Assembly: GCF_016807185.1 (NCBI RefSeq)
Contig: NZ_JAEVYN010000002.1
Coordinates: forward strand, 1,773,367 to 1,837,366
Direction: 5' to 3'
DNA from: Leptolyngbya sp. Cla-17
GTDB lineage: Bacteria; Cyanobacteriota; Cyanobacteriia; Leptolyngbyales; Leptolyngbyaceae
DNA: 64,000 nt
Position numbers and translations under genes: made by a program. Positions 24,652-34,096 of this stretch are shown piece after piece (the stretch's first letter is position 1; each line of letters opens with the position of its first letter). Under the pieces are notes generated by a model. That model was not told the DNA's origin, did not search any database, and saw nothing but the letters and a program-made list of their open reading frames with translations.

Positions 24652-26709
24652 CTATCCTGTCATTTTTTCGTCTTGTTCTTTTTCAATGCCTAAGGCTTCC
24701 AATGCGGATCTAATCAGAGCGAAGTAGTGGGGTTGGCAGACATCGACTTCAATGGTTTCCGTGGACGGGTGAGTCAGGTGTCCAATCCGCTGCCCCTGCT
24801 GCACAATCAGCACTTTGCCTGCGGGATTGCGGATGCGGAGTTCTTTGCCCTGGTCGATCGCAACTAGGCGGCAGGCATAGCAGCGATCGCCGTGGACAAA
24901 CTCTGCCCGTTCGCTGGCTGCGGCAACAGAGCGCCCTCCCACCAGTTCTAGTTCTAGGGAAACTTCGCCATTCCATTCATTGGTGCGGAGGCGATAGGCG
25001 ATATCCATGCGAGATGGCAGAGGATAGAAATCGCCCCAACGCCACGCGATCGCGGTGATCTTTTTGGCGGGTTGCCCCACGCTTTCATCCTGGCTGAGGG
25101 TGACCTTGAGGTGCCCTTTACCAATCTTTTTTTGCTCGTGAATCCGCACATTAGCCGACCAAAACACCGGATCGGGGTTTTCCATGCCGCAGGGATGCAG
25201 CGCCTCTAGCTGGGAATAAAGACTAAAATCAATCTGTGACAAAGGAGCCTCAACATCCACAGTGACGAGCGGCTTCAAGTATTCTGGGGCAAGGGTTTGG
25301 TGAGCAAAGGTACGTAGGCGCGATCGCAAGGCTTCCAAATTTTCAGCCTTGAAGGAAAAGCCGCCTGCTGCCCGATGTCCACCGTGTTTATCTAGTAAAT
25401 CCTTACAGAATTCCAGCGCTTCAAACACGTTAAATTCTGGAATGCTGCGGGCTGAGCCGCGAATGTGCTGCCGTGTCTCGTCTTCGTAGGTGCCGATGAA
25501 CACAGGCACACCGTAGCGTTCCACCAGGCGCGAAGCCACAATGCCAATGACGCCGTGATGCCAATTCGGATGCACCACCAAAAACACCCAGTTCTCTTGA
25601 ATATTGAAGGGTTGATTCGTGCCCTTACCGCTCTCACACAAAGCGATCGCTTCCTGTTCAATTTCTTCGCAAAGTTTCTGCCGCTGCTGGTTGATCTGTT
25701 CACACTGCATCGCCCGTTCCAGCGCCACGCCTTCATCATCGGTGATCAACAGTTCAATCACCACTTGCGGATCAGCAATGCGACCCACCGCATTGATCCG
25801 AGGCCCCAACCGAAAGCCGATCGCTTCTGGTTTCAGGTTTTTTTCGTTACTCAACCCGGATACCTGAATTAGCGCTTGCACTCCCGCTAAGCGCGATTTT
25901 GCGAGTACCTGCAAACCCTGCTTTACCCAGCGACGATTGACTCCCGTCAGCGGTGCCAAATCGGCGATCGTGCCCAGGGTAAACAGTTCCAGCAATGAAT
26001 CGGTCAAATCGCTGGAACTACCCATGCTTTGCGCCAACGCTTTTGCCAAGATGTAGGCAACGCCGACCCCCGCAATGCCACGATAGGGAGAGGTTTCGGC
26101 GATCATCTTGGGATTGAGAATGGCATGGGCAGGCGGCAAAAGCGGCGGTAGATCATGATGATCCGTGATGATGACGGTGATGCCCAGTTCCCGCGCATGG
26201 GTGATCGGGTCATACGCTGCAATCCCGTTATCCACTGTAATTAGCAGCCTCACTCCTTCCTCATAGAACTCGTCGATAATTCGCCGATTGATGCCATAGC
26301 CCTCTGCCATGCGACTCGGAATCGCGTAGTCTACCTGGGCACCGAGCGATCGCAGTGCCCGCAATAACAGCGCCGTACTCGTCATGCCATCAGCATCATA
26401 ATCCCCACAAATCGCAATCCGTTGCCGTGTGTTGATCGCATTAATCAACAGTTCCAGGCTGAGAGGTAAATCGGGAAAATCAGCAAGGGGCGAAGACAGA
26501 TATTGCGATTCAGGGCTGAGGAACGCCTGCACCTGCTCCAACGTGGTCAAGCGACGGTTAATCAGCACTTGCGCCATCAAGGGAGACAAATCGGTTTCTT
26601 GAGCAATTTGCGTCGCCAAGTCAGCATTAGCCGCCGCAATGTGCCATCGCTGGTCAGGCACCTTAGTGGCAGATGAATTAATCAACCGGATCGCAGATGA
26701 GTCAGTCAT
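24652..26709 (-). CDS. recJ: Single-stranded-DNA-specific exonuclease RecJ
   Basis: 5'-3' ssDNA exonuclease in recombination and mismatch repair. The 685 residues show the DHH phosphoesterase motifs: AICGDYDADGMTSTALLLRA (motif I, about residue 100), TVDNGIAAYD, VIITDHHDLPP (the DHH motif), and the DHHA1 domain with LVVHPNWHHGVIGIVASRL and KHGGHRAAGGFSF, then the C-terminal OB fold (HPCGMENPDPVFW). A C-terminal extension (about 590-685) has CYAC and an additional beta-rich region, as in other cyanobacterial RecJ. Start ATG 26709. Confidence 0.94.
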   Translation of the reverse strand: MTDSSAIRLINSSATKVPDQRWHIAAANADLATQIAQETDLSPLMAQVLINRRLTTLEQVQAFLSPESQYLSSPLADFPDLPLSLELLINAINTRQRIAICGDYDADGMTSTALLLRALRSLGAQVDYAIPSRMAEGYGINRRIIDEFYEEGVRLLITVDNGIAAYDPITHARELGITVIITDHHDLPPLLPPAHAILNPKMIAETSPYRGIAGVGVAYILAKALAQSMGSSSDLTDSLLELFTLGTIADLAPLTGVNRRWVKQGLQVLAKSRLAGVQALIQVSGLSNEKNLKPEAIGFRLGPRINAVGRIADPQVVIELLITDDEGVALERAMQCEQINQQRQKLCEEIEQEAIALCESGKGTNQPFNIQENWVFLVVHPNWHHGVIGIVASRLVERYGVPVFIGTYEDETRQHIRGSARSIPEFNVFEALEFCKDLLDKHGGHRAAGGFSFKAENLEALRSRLRTFAHQTLAPEYLKPLVTVDVEAPLSQIDFSLYSQLEALHPCGMENPDPVFWSANVRIHEQKKIGKGHLKVTLSQDESVGQPAKKITAIAWRWGDFYPLPSRMDIAYRLRTNEWNGEVSLELELVGGRSVAAASERAEFVHGDRCYACRLVAIDQGKELRIRNPAGKVLIVQQGQRIGHLTHPSTETIEVDVCQPHYFALIRSALEALGIEKEQDEKMTG

Positions 26710-26789
26710 TAAGTTGAGAAATTAGCTCTGCTTAAACCTACCTGATGAAAGCCAAAGGATGCCTACCAAATTGCAAAGAAAGGTAAAGA

Positions 26790-26836
26790 GTGAAATGCAA
26801 AATACGAGGTGTGAAGTGCGAAGTACGAACTTAAAA
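26790..26836. repeat. Dispersed GTGCGAAGT-type repeat, copy 1
   Basis: An intergenic stretch between recJ and dprA built from short related units (GTGAAATGC, GTGTGAAGTGCGAAGTACGAAC). Two related stretches occur at 40345-40372 and 46109-46146 (opposite orientation). The element is non-coding. Confidence 0.55.
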
Positions 26837-26901
26837 CTGAAAATTTAGCGCTCGCCACTCGTTAGTTCGTTGGTAGCTCCATATTCCCCCTCCTAACCCT
26901 T

Positions 26902-28029
26902 TCACATCGATCGATAGCGCATTCCGGGCAGGGTTGTGATCAAGTCTTGCATTTCTAAAGTAGTGAGGGAGCCGAGAACGGTGCCGGGGGCGAGTCCGGT
27001 TTTTTGAACGAGTAAGTCGAGGGGAACGCCTTCTGGGTTAGAGAATTGGGATTCAGTGAGGGCTAGCAGAATTTGCTGCATGTCGGGCGGCAGGTTAAGG
27101 GGAATGGCTTGTTGAGCGGTGGCAGCAGGGCGATCGAGTTGGGGCAACATTCCTAGTTTTTCAATTAGTTTATCTTCTCCTAAAATCAGGTGCGCTCCTT
27201 GCTCAACTAAATTGAGGCAGCCGATCGCTTTGGGATTATCCAAACTGCCGGGTAGTACATAGACATCTCGCCCGTATTCATTGGCATAGTGCGCCGTGAT
27301 TAACCCACCGGATTTTGCGGGAGCCTCCATTACCAGCGTGGCGCGACACAACCCGGCAATCACACGATTGCGGCGCGGAAAAAACATGCGATCGGGTTGG
27401 ATGCCAGCGGCATGTTCACTCACCACCAGTCCATGTTTCATCACTTTTTTATACAGTTCTCGGTTGCTCCAGGGATAGACGACATCCGTACCACAGCCCA
27501 AAACAGCGATCGTCCGCCCCCCTGCTTCGATACAACTCTGATGCACTTCGGTGTCAATTCCTTCAGCTAAACCAGACACAATCGTAAAGCCATGCTTGAC
27601 CAACGTTGTCGTAATCCGTCGCGTCCAGCGCCTGCCATAATCGGAAGGATTGCGGGTGCCGACGATCGCAATCATGGGTGTTACGCCGCTGAGTTCTTGT
27701 GGCTCTACAGTGCCGCGATAGTACAACATCGGTGGTGGATCGGGAACTTCCAATAGCAGCCGGGGATAGTCGCGATCGCCGGGAGTCCAAAACGTCGGGT
27801 TTGCCTGTTCATGCTGTTGCAACAGTTCTGCGGGTTGAATGTGTCGTCGTGCCTTGGCGATCGCATCCGCTGTTTGCAACCCAATCCCTTCCACTTCCAG
27901 TAAATCAGCCGGATAAGCTTCCCATGCAGCGGTTAGGGAGCCAAAATGTTTGTGCAAGCGCCGGAGTGAAATCGGGCCAATCCCATCAATTCCAGACATT
28001 GCTAGCCAAAAAGCACGTTCTTCTACCAT
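26902..28029 (-). CDS. dprA: DNA-processing protein DprA
   Basis: Loads RecA on incoming single-stranded DNA during natural transformation. The 375-residue protein has an N-terminal helix-hairpin-helix/SAM-like region (IDGIGPISLRRLHKHFG, VEGIGLQTADAIAKAR), the Rossmann core with IVGTRNPSDYGRR, IVSGLAEGIDTEVHQ, VLGCGTDVVYPW, FPRRNRVIAGL and SGGLITAHYA, and a C-terminal winged helix (about 305-375). ATG 28029 (MVEERAFW) is used; the in-frame extension to 28137 overlaps the divergent GNAT region and is not conserved-looking. Confidence 0.94.
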   Translation of the reverse strand: MVEERAFWLAMSGIDGIGPISLRRLHKHFGSLTAAWEAYPADLLEVEGIGLQTADAIAKARRHIQPAELLQQHEQANPTFWTPGDRDYPRLLLEVPDPPPMLYYRGTVEPQELSGVTPMIAIVGTRNPSDYGRRWTRRITTTLVKHGFTIVSGLAEGIDTEVHQSCIEAGGRTIAVLGCGTDVVYPWSNRELYKKVMKHGLVVSEHAAGIQPDRMFFPRRNRVIAGLCRATLVMEAPAKSGGLITAHYANEYGRDVYVLPGSLDNPKAIGCLNLVEQGAHLILGEDKLIEKLGMLPQLDRPAATAQQAIPLNLPPDMQQILLALTESQFSNPEGVPLDLLVQKTGLAPGTVLGSLTTLEMQDLITTLPGMRYRSM

Positions 28030-28148
28030 GAGCACCCAAAAACTCCAGCCTGACGCTGCCCTACGTGAATCGAATATCCTCAATAGAGGAGTAAGGCTAG
28101 AGTGCCCTTGGGCTAAAGAAAATTCGCAATTTGGCAAGGAGCATTTGC

Positions 28149-28586
28149 ATGGATGATCTGATTATTCGAGTGGCAACCCTACCCGATGACCTGCCCCAGG
28201 TGTTTCAAATTCGATACTTAGTGTTTCAGGTTGAACAGGGGGTTGATCCTGCATTGGAGTTTGATGGAGAAGATGAGCGATCGACTCATCTATTGGCATT
28301 TTTAAATGAAGAACCAGTGGGCACGACTCGCATTCGCTTTCTGACTCCACAAATTGCCAAGGTGGAACGGGTTGCGGTATTGCCAGAAGCAAGAGGAAAA
28401 GGCATCGGTCAACGGCTGATGGAGTATACTCTTAGCTTCGTGACTGAAAAACAGGCAACAGAAGTCTGCATGAATGCCCAACAATCGGTGCAAGTATTTT
28501 ATGAACGGCTGGGGTTTCAGATAGAAGGAACCCCATTTGAGGAAGCCGGAATTCCTCATATTAAGATGAAAAAGTCGTTGCGGTAG
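28149..28586 (+). CDS. GNAT-family N-acetyltransferase (ElaA/YjcF-like)
   Basis: A 145-residue acyltransferase. Motif A is VERVAVLPEARGKGIGQRLMEYT with R-G-K-G-I-G; motif B is MNAQQSVQVFYERLGFQIEG. The N-terminal IRYLVFQVEQGVDPALEFDG is the pattern of YjcF/ElaA-type enzymes. ATG 28149 is preceded by AAGGAG at 28135-28140, which decides against an earlier GTG-like start. It is divergent from dprA. Confidence 0.88.
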   Translation: MDDLIIRVATLPDDLPQVFQIRYLVFQVEQGVDPALEFDGEDERSTHLLAFLNEEPVGTTRIRFLTPQIAKVERVAVLPEARGKGIGQRLMEYTLSFVTEKQATEVCMNAQQSVQVFYERLGFQIEGTPFEEAGIPHIKMKKSLR

Positions 28587-28599
28587 TCGGATAAAACGG

Positions 28600-31494
28600 G
28601 TGTTGGGTCACGATTCCGCAGAGCAGCTTTCAAATAAAACGCACCATGCTTGGCTGAAAGGGCTACCGATTTTGGGTAGCATTTGGCTAATGAGTGCCAT
28701 CATCGATCGCCTATGGCTAGCGCTAGATCATTCCGCTCCTCCCTGGGACCCAGCAGACTATCTCGCCGGTGCTCTAACCTACTGGAATGCCTTAGCCACG
28801 CCGCAATGGTTTTCTGGCAGTTGGTGGACTGATTTGTGGCTTTTATCTAGCAAAATCCCGCCATTCTTCTACATTTCCACAGCGCCGTTTCTAAATGTGT
28901 TTGGCACGGGAATCGACCAGAGTTTTTGGGTCATGCTGCTCTACAGCGCCATCTTGCTAGCAGCAGTCTACGCGTTGGGCACTTTTCTGTTTGATTGGAA
29001 AGTGGGACTATGGGCTGCGATACTCAGCACCCTAATGCCGAGCCTGTACCAATTGCGGCTTGAGTTTCTGCTGGACTATCCCCTGACCGCGATGGTGACG
29101 CTATGTTTTACCTGCCTCACGGTGTGGAGAGAAGTTAGTAAAAGGCAAAAGGACATCAGGGAATCGTCAATTGCTGAGAAAAAGGTAGAAAACCAGGACG
29201 AAGCAACCCTGATCACCAGTGACAAAATCCTATCCTCTGGCTTTTCTCTGCCTGTATCTTTTCACATATCTTCAGCTATTCGCCCCTGGCTGCTTGCCGT
29301 TCTGTTTGGCATCACTTTCGGCTTGGCGTTAATGACTAAGCAAACGTCGCTGCTGTTCATGCTGGTGCCGATACTGTGGGTGTTAGGAGAAGTTTTGTGG
29401 CGGCAAGAATGGCACCGATTAGGGCAATTTGGATTGGGATTAGTGGCATCGCTGCCGGTGTGGTTTCCCTGGTATCGCACCAATTGGCTGCTGATTTTGA
29501 CATCGAGCAAACGGGCGACGATTGATTCAGCGATCGCGGAAGGGGAAGCGCCAGTATTATCGCTGAGAGGCTTGACGCTTTACCTAGCGGAACTGCCCAA
29601 CATGGTGTCCCTGCCATTGCTGCTGGTGCCACTGATGGGAATTATCTGGTTTTGGCGGCGATCGCGCATGGGTAGAGGCGTGACCTCATTGAATTCGGTG
29701 GCAGCACTACGAGATCATCGCCAGCAACGCTATGCAGCCACGCAGCGATCGCTGGGCTGGCTGTTGATTTTCATCCTGGGGGCGTATGTGCTGTCTACCC
29801 TAAATCCGAATAAGGATGCTCGTTACATTGCGCCCTACTTGCCTGCGATGTCTGTGCTGCTTGCCTATGGCATGACGCTGTTTCCCAAATCTTGGCGGGT
29901 GCTGCCTTGGGCAACTATTTCCTTCGCGATCGTGCTGATGTTCAACAGTTTGTTCCCGATTTTTGTGGGGCAAGGAGCGACGCAACGGGTTTCTCGATTT
30001 TTTCCTTACCAGGGCAAATCCTATCCCCATGCCCAAGTGATTGCTGAGATTAGGCGAGCTGAACCTCATTTAATCTCTACGGTTGGAGTGCTGCCTTCCA
30101 CTCCAGAACTCAACCAGCACAACATTAATTACTACGGTTTATTGGGAGATTTTCAAGTGTTTGGGCGGCAAGTGGGCGATCGCAAACGAACCATCGAAAA
30201 AGATCGGCGATCGCTCACCTGGTTCCTAACTAAAACTAACGACCAGGGAGCCATTCGCCGTCAAGATGCCCAAACAACCTTAGTGCAAGCAGTTGAACAG
30301 GGTAAAGATTTTCGACTCCATCAGACTTGGGTACTGCCAGACCAGAGCAACTTAAAGCTCTATCGCCGCAAAGTGGCAGCGGTGGAAGTGAAGGAGGCGA
30401 TCGTTCAAAATCCGCAGTCTGGAGCGCAAAAGCCTGAAGCGCAAAATTCCGAAGTTGAAAACCAAGCGGCAGAAAGCATAACGACCGAGACAATTCAATC
30501 AGTAGAAAGCTCCGGCAAACTGCAAACCATCATCAATCCCCAACCCGAAGAAAAGGCTTTGGTGCGGTTAGATGAAATAACCTTACCCACTGCTGCGCCT
30601 GCGGGAATGCCAGTTCCGGTGACCTATCAATGGTCAGGCACCTGGGATGCATTGCAGCCCGGATTGGTGATTTTAACCTGGCAAAAACAAGGAGATGTAA
30701 AGCTAAAAGGAAGCACCCGCTGGCTGCATGACCACGGCATTGGCATGGGATCACTCTATCCAGCAGTACTGACAGAGAAGCAGGCAAGCCGCTGGCAAGT
30801 GACCGAGCGAATGGCAATGCTGCCCCCTGCAAATGCAGTACCCGGCATATACACGCTTGAAGCAACTTACTTGAATCGCAACACTGGCAAAACCCAAGAG
30901 ATCGCCCTGCCAAACATCACCCTAAAAATAGATCCTATTGCTTCAGCTACTCCCGCACCAGAGCTAGACTTATTAACCCAACTCCGGACTTTGGCAGCAA
31001 CCTTACCACAAGGGGTGAAACCTCTAGAAACAATTTCCAATGAAGTGGCTCGAATTAATCAATATGATCCAGTGCAGGATTATTTAATTCAGGTGCAACA
31101 GGCGACGGATTATCGCCTGATTCAAGAGCCAAAAAATGTTCAACATGCCTACACTTTAGCTTTAGCGAATGCCTTGCAGCGGCAAGTAAACCCCGCGATC
31201 GCTGCTCTGCAAAAAGCAACCCAGCTAGATTCGCAAAATCCCTACTCCTACGCCTATCTCGCCTTCGTTAACCTATATGACTTCCGCCCTGGTACTGCTC
31301 AAACCGCCTTACAAAGTGCGCTTAAGCTGAATCCTGCTATCCCAGAAGTGCAGGCTCTCGCCAGCATTGCTTCCCTGATGCAGGGCAATGTCATTCAAGC
31401 TTGGCAACACTTTCAGGTCTTCCAGAAAGTGCAGGGGGCGAGGAGCGAGGGGCGATCGCGACAAGTGAGTGAATCAACAGGAAACTTGCTGTAG
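28600..31494 (+). CDS. GT39-like membrane glycosyltransferase fused to a C-terminal TPR region
   Basis: A 964-residue protein. The N-terminal half (about 20-470) has around ten membrane helices and the PMT/ArnT-type acidic loop motif PPWDPADY (Asp50-Asp53), so it probably transfers a sugar from a polyprenyl carrier to a lipid, protein or glycan outside the membrane. A soluble part follows: a Glu/Gln-rich linker (about 590-650), a beta-rich domain (about 655-780) and a TPR-like tail (NVQHAYTLALANALQRQVNP onward, about 850-950). Start GTG 28600 lies 14 bases after the GNAT stop. Acceptor and donor are unknown. Confidence 0.8.
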   Translation: MLGHDSAEQLSNKTHHAWLKGLPILGSIWLMSAIIDRLWLALDHSAPPWDPADYLAGALTYWNALATPQWFSGSWWTDLWLLSSKIPPFFYISTAPFLNVFGTGIDQSFWVMLLYSAILLAAVYALGTFLFDWKVGLWAAILSTLMPSLYQLRLEFLLDYPLTAMVTLCFTCLTVWREVSKRQKDIRESSIAEKKVENQDEATLITSDKILSSGFSLPVSFHISSAIRPWLLAVLFGITFGLALMTKQTSLLFMLVPILWVLGEVLWRQEWHRLGQFGLGLVASLPVWFPWYRTNWLLILTSSKRATIDSAIAEGEAPVLSLRGLTLYLAELPNMVSLPLLLVPLMGIIWFWRRSRMGRGVTSLNSVAALRDHRQQRYAATQRSLGWLLIFILGAYVLSTLNPNKDARYIAPYLPAMSVLLAYGMTLFPKSWRVLPWATISFAIVLMFNSLFPIFVGQGATQRVSRFFPYQGKSYPHAQVIAEIRRAEPHLISTVGVLPSTPELNQHNINYYGLLGDFQVFGRQVGDRKRTIEKDRRSLTWFLTKTNDQGAIRRQDAQTTLVQAVEQGKDFRLHQTWVLPDQSNLKLYRRKVAAVEVKEAIVQNPQSGAQKPEAQNSEVENQAAESITTETIQSVESSGKLQTIINPQPEEKALVRLDEITLPTAAPAGMPVPVTYQWSGTWDALQPGLVILTWQKQGDVKLKGSTRWLHDHGIGMGSLYPAVLTEKQASRWQVTERMAMLPPANAVPGIYTLEATYLNRNTGKTQEIALPNITLKIDPIASATPAPELDLLTQLRTLAATLPQGVKPLETISNEVARINQYDPVQDYLIQVQQATDYRLIQEPKNVQHAYTLALANALQRQVNPAIAALQKATQLDSQNPYSYAYLAFVNLYDFRPGTAQTALQSALKLNPAIPEVQALASIASLMQGNVIQAWQHFQVFQKVQGARSEGRSRQVSESTGNLL

Positions 31495-31503
31495 AAAAAT
31501 GGC

Positions 31504-31767
31504 TTATTCTAGGGAAAAATCTTCAGCAGCAAGCAAAATTTTGCCATGGTCAGGAATCCAAGCAACCCATTGATTGCTAGCTGCCTGGCATAATAACAGC
31601 GCTTCATCCTGACAAAGTTCCGTGGGGGGATTGTGGAGCTTTACCCAAGTAGAAGAGCTTAACGAGGACGGAAGCGATCGCTGAGTTTGCAGAGCTGCCG
31701 AAACCCGATGGGCAATATTCATCTGCTGCCGATGGATGTGAGTTTGAAATTCCTTTTCAAGTTTCAT
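31504..31767 (-). CDS. Small uncharacterised protein (87 residues)
   Basis: ATG 31767 gives MKLEKEFQTHIHRQQMNIAH; a nine-residue upstream extension is possible. The C-terminal part CQDEALLLCQAASNQWVAWI followed by PDHGKILL looks like a beta-rich domain, and the fold appears soluble. I do not recognise the family. It converges on the GT39-TPR gene with a nine-base gap. Confidence 0.6.
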   Translation of the reverse strand: MKLEKEFQTHIHRQQMNIAHRVSAALQTQRSLPSSLSSSTWVKLHNPPTELCQDEALLLCQAASNQWVAWIPDHGKILLAAEDFSLE

Positions 31768-32268
31768 CACTAATCTCCTAAAAACGTGCTGCATTTTGCT
31801 TCAGTTTTTCCCAGCCTTGGCTGTACACGATTGTTGCGAGTCAGAGCGCAAAAGTGAGCAAAAGCAGATACAAAAATTCGACTTCGTATCCTATGTTACA
31901 GAAGATATCTTGAAGCGTGGGTTTTGTCGCACAACTTTACTGGATGCATCCTGTTTCGCGGTGCGATCGCTAAAAGCAATGTTTTGGCGCAAATTTTTGT
32001 TCGTTACTAAAATCCAAGCATAGAGCGATGTGCGTATGACTCTACATGCTCAATTGGGCAAATGACATCAAAGACTTGCAGTCACGCGAAGACAAGCCAG
32101 TGCTCTTCTCTGACAAAGGAATCCCAAAAGGTGTTTTCTATCTGTACCCATAGATAGAGAAATTTATTGAATATAGTAATTACTCTTAACGTGAAATCAC
32201 TTATAGGTTTTGGAAGTTACTTCAAAGCCATGAAAGTGTTTAAATAATTTTTACAGGAATAACCGCAT
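31768..32268. other. Gene-poor region upstream of the ferritin-like pair
   Basis: 501 bases with no clear gene. A 35-codon frame with ATG at 32046 and TAG at 32151-32153 reads DKPVLFSDKGIPKGVFYLYP at its end, which is protein-like; it could be a micro-gene or the remnant of a larger one. A weak TTTCTATCT/AGATAGAGAAA inverted repeat overlaps its stop. The 3' end holds the leader of the Tat-ferritin gene with AGGAAT before the ATG. Confidence 0.4.
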
Positions 32269-33006
32269 ATGGCTTTTCCAAGCGTGTTTTTAGGAAGAAA
32301 TGCTTCTCCCTCACGACGCACCTTACTGAGGTTGGGTCTTGTTAGTTTGGGCACAGCAATGTTGACGGGAGTTCCGAAAGCATTAATGGCTCAAACTGGC
32401 GGCATGAAGGCATTGACCTTCAATGCAGATGATGTTGGCATTCTTAACTTTGCCTTGCTGCTAGAAGAACTGGAGGCAGCTTTTTATCCAGCCGCAATTA
32501 AAAGCGGCAAGATCACCGATCCGAAAGAACTCGACTATTTGAGCGCGTTGGGCAACCAGGAAGCCGCTCACGTCAAATTTTTGCGTGATGTTTTAGCTAA
32601 CAACGTCTTATTTCAAACTAGTGACTTACGCCTGAATTCATCCGGACTAACCGCCCTTCTCCGCGATCGCTCCACAATTTTGAATACGGCTGTAACCTTA
32701 GAAGATTTAGGCGTTCATGCTTACAACGGCGCAGGTCCGAGCCTGACGAATTCAACCTATCTCCTAGCGGCAGGTTCCATTGTTTCAGTAGAAGGTCGTC
32801 ATGCAGCGGGAGTCAGAGCGCTTTTGGGACGATCCACTACCGAAACCGGCAGCGAGCAACTGGTAAAAGATGCTGACCTACCAGCCAATATCAACCCGTT
32901 TAAGGGGCGTGCTTACGATGAACTCTACACACCGAAGCAAGTTGTCTCTGCGGTTGGCTCTCTCAAAGTATTGAACAATCCAATTAACGGCTCGTTGGTC
33001 GCTTAA
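32269..33006 (+). CDS. Exported ferritin-like domain protein (Tat signal)
   Basis: A 245-residue Ferritin_2-type (PF13668-like) protein. It starts with a twin-arginine signal (SPSRRTLLRLGLVSLGTAML) cleaved around ALMAQT. The four-helix bundle carries the paired carboxylate motifs LLLEELEAAFY, NQEAAHVKFL, LEDLGVHAYNG and VEGRHAAGVR, as in di-iron ferritin-like proteins and the desiccation-related proteins of Deinococcus. Metal binding and stress role are inferred. A second ferritin-like gene follows 19 bases later, so the pair is likely an operon. Confidence 0.85.
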   Translation: MAFPSVFLGRNASPSRRTLLRLGLVSLGTAMLTGVPKALMAQTGGMKALTFNADDVGILNFALLLEELEAAFYPAAIKSGKITDPKELDYLSALGNQEAAHVKFLRDVLANNVLFQTSDLRLNSSGLTALLRDRSTILNTAVTLEDLGVHAYNGAGPSLTNSTYLLAAGSIVSVEGRHAAGVRALLGRSTTETGSEQLVKDADLPANINPFKGRAYDELYTPKQVVSAVGSLKVLNNPINGSLVA

Positions 33007-33025
33007 CCCAAGGAAATATTGAATT

Positions 33026-33952
33026 ATGATTTGTTTTAACTGGATGAGGCAACCGACGGTCATTACAGCACGGCTTAACCGCCGCGCTTTTGCTCTTCTG
33101 CTCAATCAATGCAGCCGCTTGGTGCGCCATGTTTTGGCTCCTGCTACAAGCGCCGTGCTGATTTTGCCTTTGTTATTGATGTCTCTGTTCTTTGCTCCTA
33201 CTGCTCCTGCTTATGCTCAGAGTGCGACGATGTCTCCCCGGCAGGTGGTGGAATATGCTTTGACATTAGAAAAGCTAGAAGCTGACTTTTATCGTCGTGC
33301 CGTTGCTGCGGCTCAGAGGGGTCCACTCGCATCGGCTCCTGCTGTGGCAAAAGCAGCACTGGTTTCCTATGGTCAGGATGAAGCTCAGCATGTGACGGAC
33401 CTATCAGCAGTGCTGCGATCGCTGGGCGGCAACCCAGATGCTGTAACTATTCCATCGAATCCAAATTACCGGGCTATTTTAGGACGCGATCCCTTTGCGA
33501 ATCCCACTGACTTGCTGCAAGCAGGACAATATGTTGAGGACTTAGGAGTGGCTGCCTATAAGGGGCAAGTGCAAAACTTGCTGGCTGCGGGTGAAGCTGG
33601 CAAAACAGTTCTAGCTGGAGCTTTAGCGATTCATACCGTTGAAGCCCGCCATGCAGCAGGAATTCGCTTTTTGCGCCAAACCTTGCTCAATGCTGACGTG
33701 CGTCCGTGGATTAGAAACGCAGATGAAGTGATTTACAACGAGAATCGTAGCGGTTCCCCGATTCCGTTTAGCTCCGATGCGTTCGATGGTTACGCCACTG
33801 AACAGGAAGTGTTGGCGTTGGTAGGTCCAATTCTAACCGTCGCTCAACCATCCACCACGGCACCCGATCGCCCGACTGCGCCCCGCCCTCAACCCGCTTC
33901 GTCTGGAAATTCGTCTGAAAGTCCGTCTCCTGCGGTTCGAGGCTTGTGGTAA
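33026..33952 (+). CDS. Exported ferritin-like domain protein (Sec-type N-terminus)
   Basis: A 308-residue paralogue of the preceding gene. The N-terminal hydrophobic segment (about 38-62, ending PTAPAYAQS) is a signal peptide of Sec type behind a long basic lead. Ferritin-like motifs are LEKLEADFYRRAV, GQDEAQHVTDL, VEDLGVAAYKG and VEARHAAGIRFL. The C-terminus is a Pro/Ser-rich tail. Start ATG 33026; ATG at codon 7 is possible. Two exported ferritin-like proteins in tandem but with different export routes is unusual. Confidence 0.82.
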   Translation: MICFNWMRQPTVITARLNRRAFALLLNQCSRLVRHVLAPATSAVLILPLLLMSLFFAPTAPAYAQSATMSPRQVVEYALTLEKLEADFYRRAVAAAQRGPLASAPAVAKAALVSYGQDEAQHVTDLSAVLRSLGGNPDAVTIPSNPNYRAILGRDPFANPTDLLQAGQYVEDLGVAAYKGQVQNLLAAGEAGKTVLAGALAIHTVEARHAAGIRFLRQTLLNADVRPWIRNADEVIYNENRSGSPIPFSSDAFDGYATEQEVLALVGPILTVAQPSTTAPDRPTAPRPQPASSGNSSESPSPAVRGLW

Positions 33953-33994
33953 ATCGCTTTTAGCGTTGACTGAACTTTTCCTTAAATTTCGTTT

Positions 33995-34030
33995 AAACCT
34001 TGAGTCTAAAAGACCCAAGGTTTGATTTTT
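33995..34030 (+). terminator. Rho-independent terminator of the ferritin-like operon
   Basis: Inverted repeat AAACCTTG ... CAAGGTTT with an inner GTCT/AGAC pair and an AAA loop, followed by GATTTTT, 42 bases after the stop of the second ferritin-like gene. Just after it the 15-mer TTTTTATTGGGCTAG occurs twice in tandem (34026-34040, 34042-34056), apparently a small duplication. Confidence 0.8.
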
Positions 34031-34096
34031 ATTGGGCTAGTTTTTTATTGGGCTAGCACCGTGACAGATGAACCTTTCCAATCTGTTTTCCCAGGT

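Noticed and set aside
28030..28137. N-terminal extension of dprA
   Set aside because: The extra residues are not DprA-like, and the start at 28029 gives the standard N-terminus.
31796..32023. 75-residue plus-strand frame after the small 87-residue gene
   Set aside because: Low-quality composition and no ribosome site.
34026..34056. Tandem 15-mer TTTTTATTGGGCTAG as an attachment or insertion site
   Set aside because: Only a simple small duplication with no element beside it.
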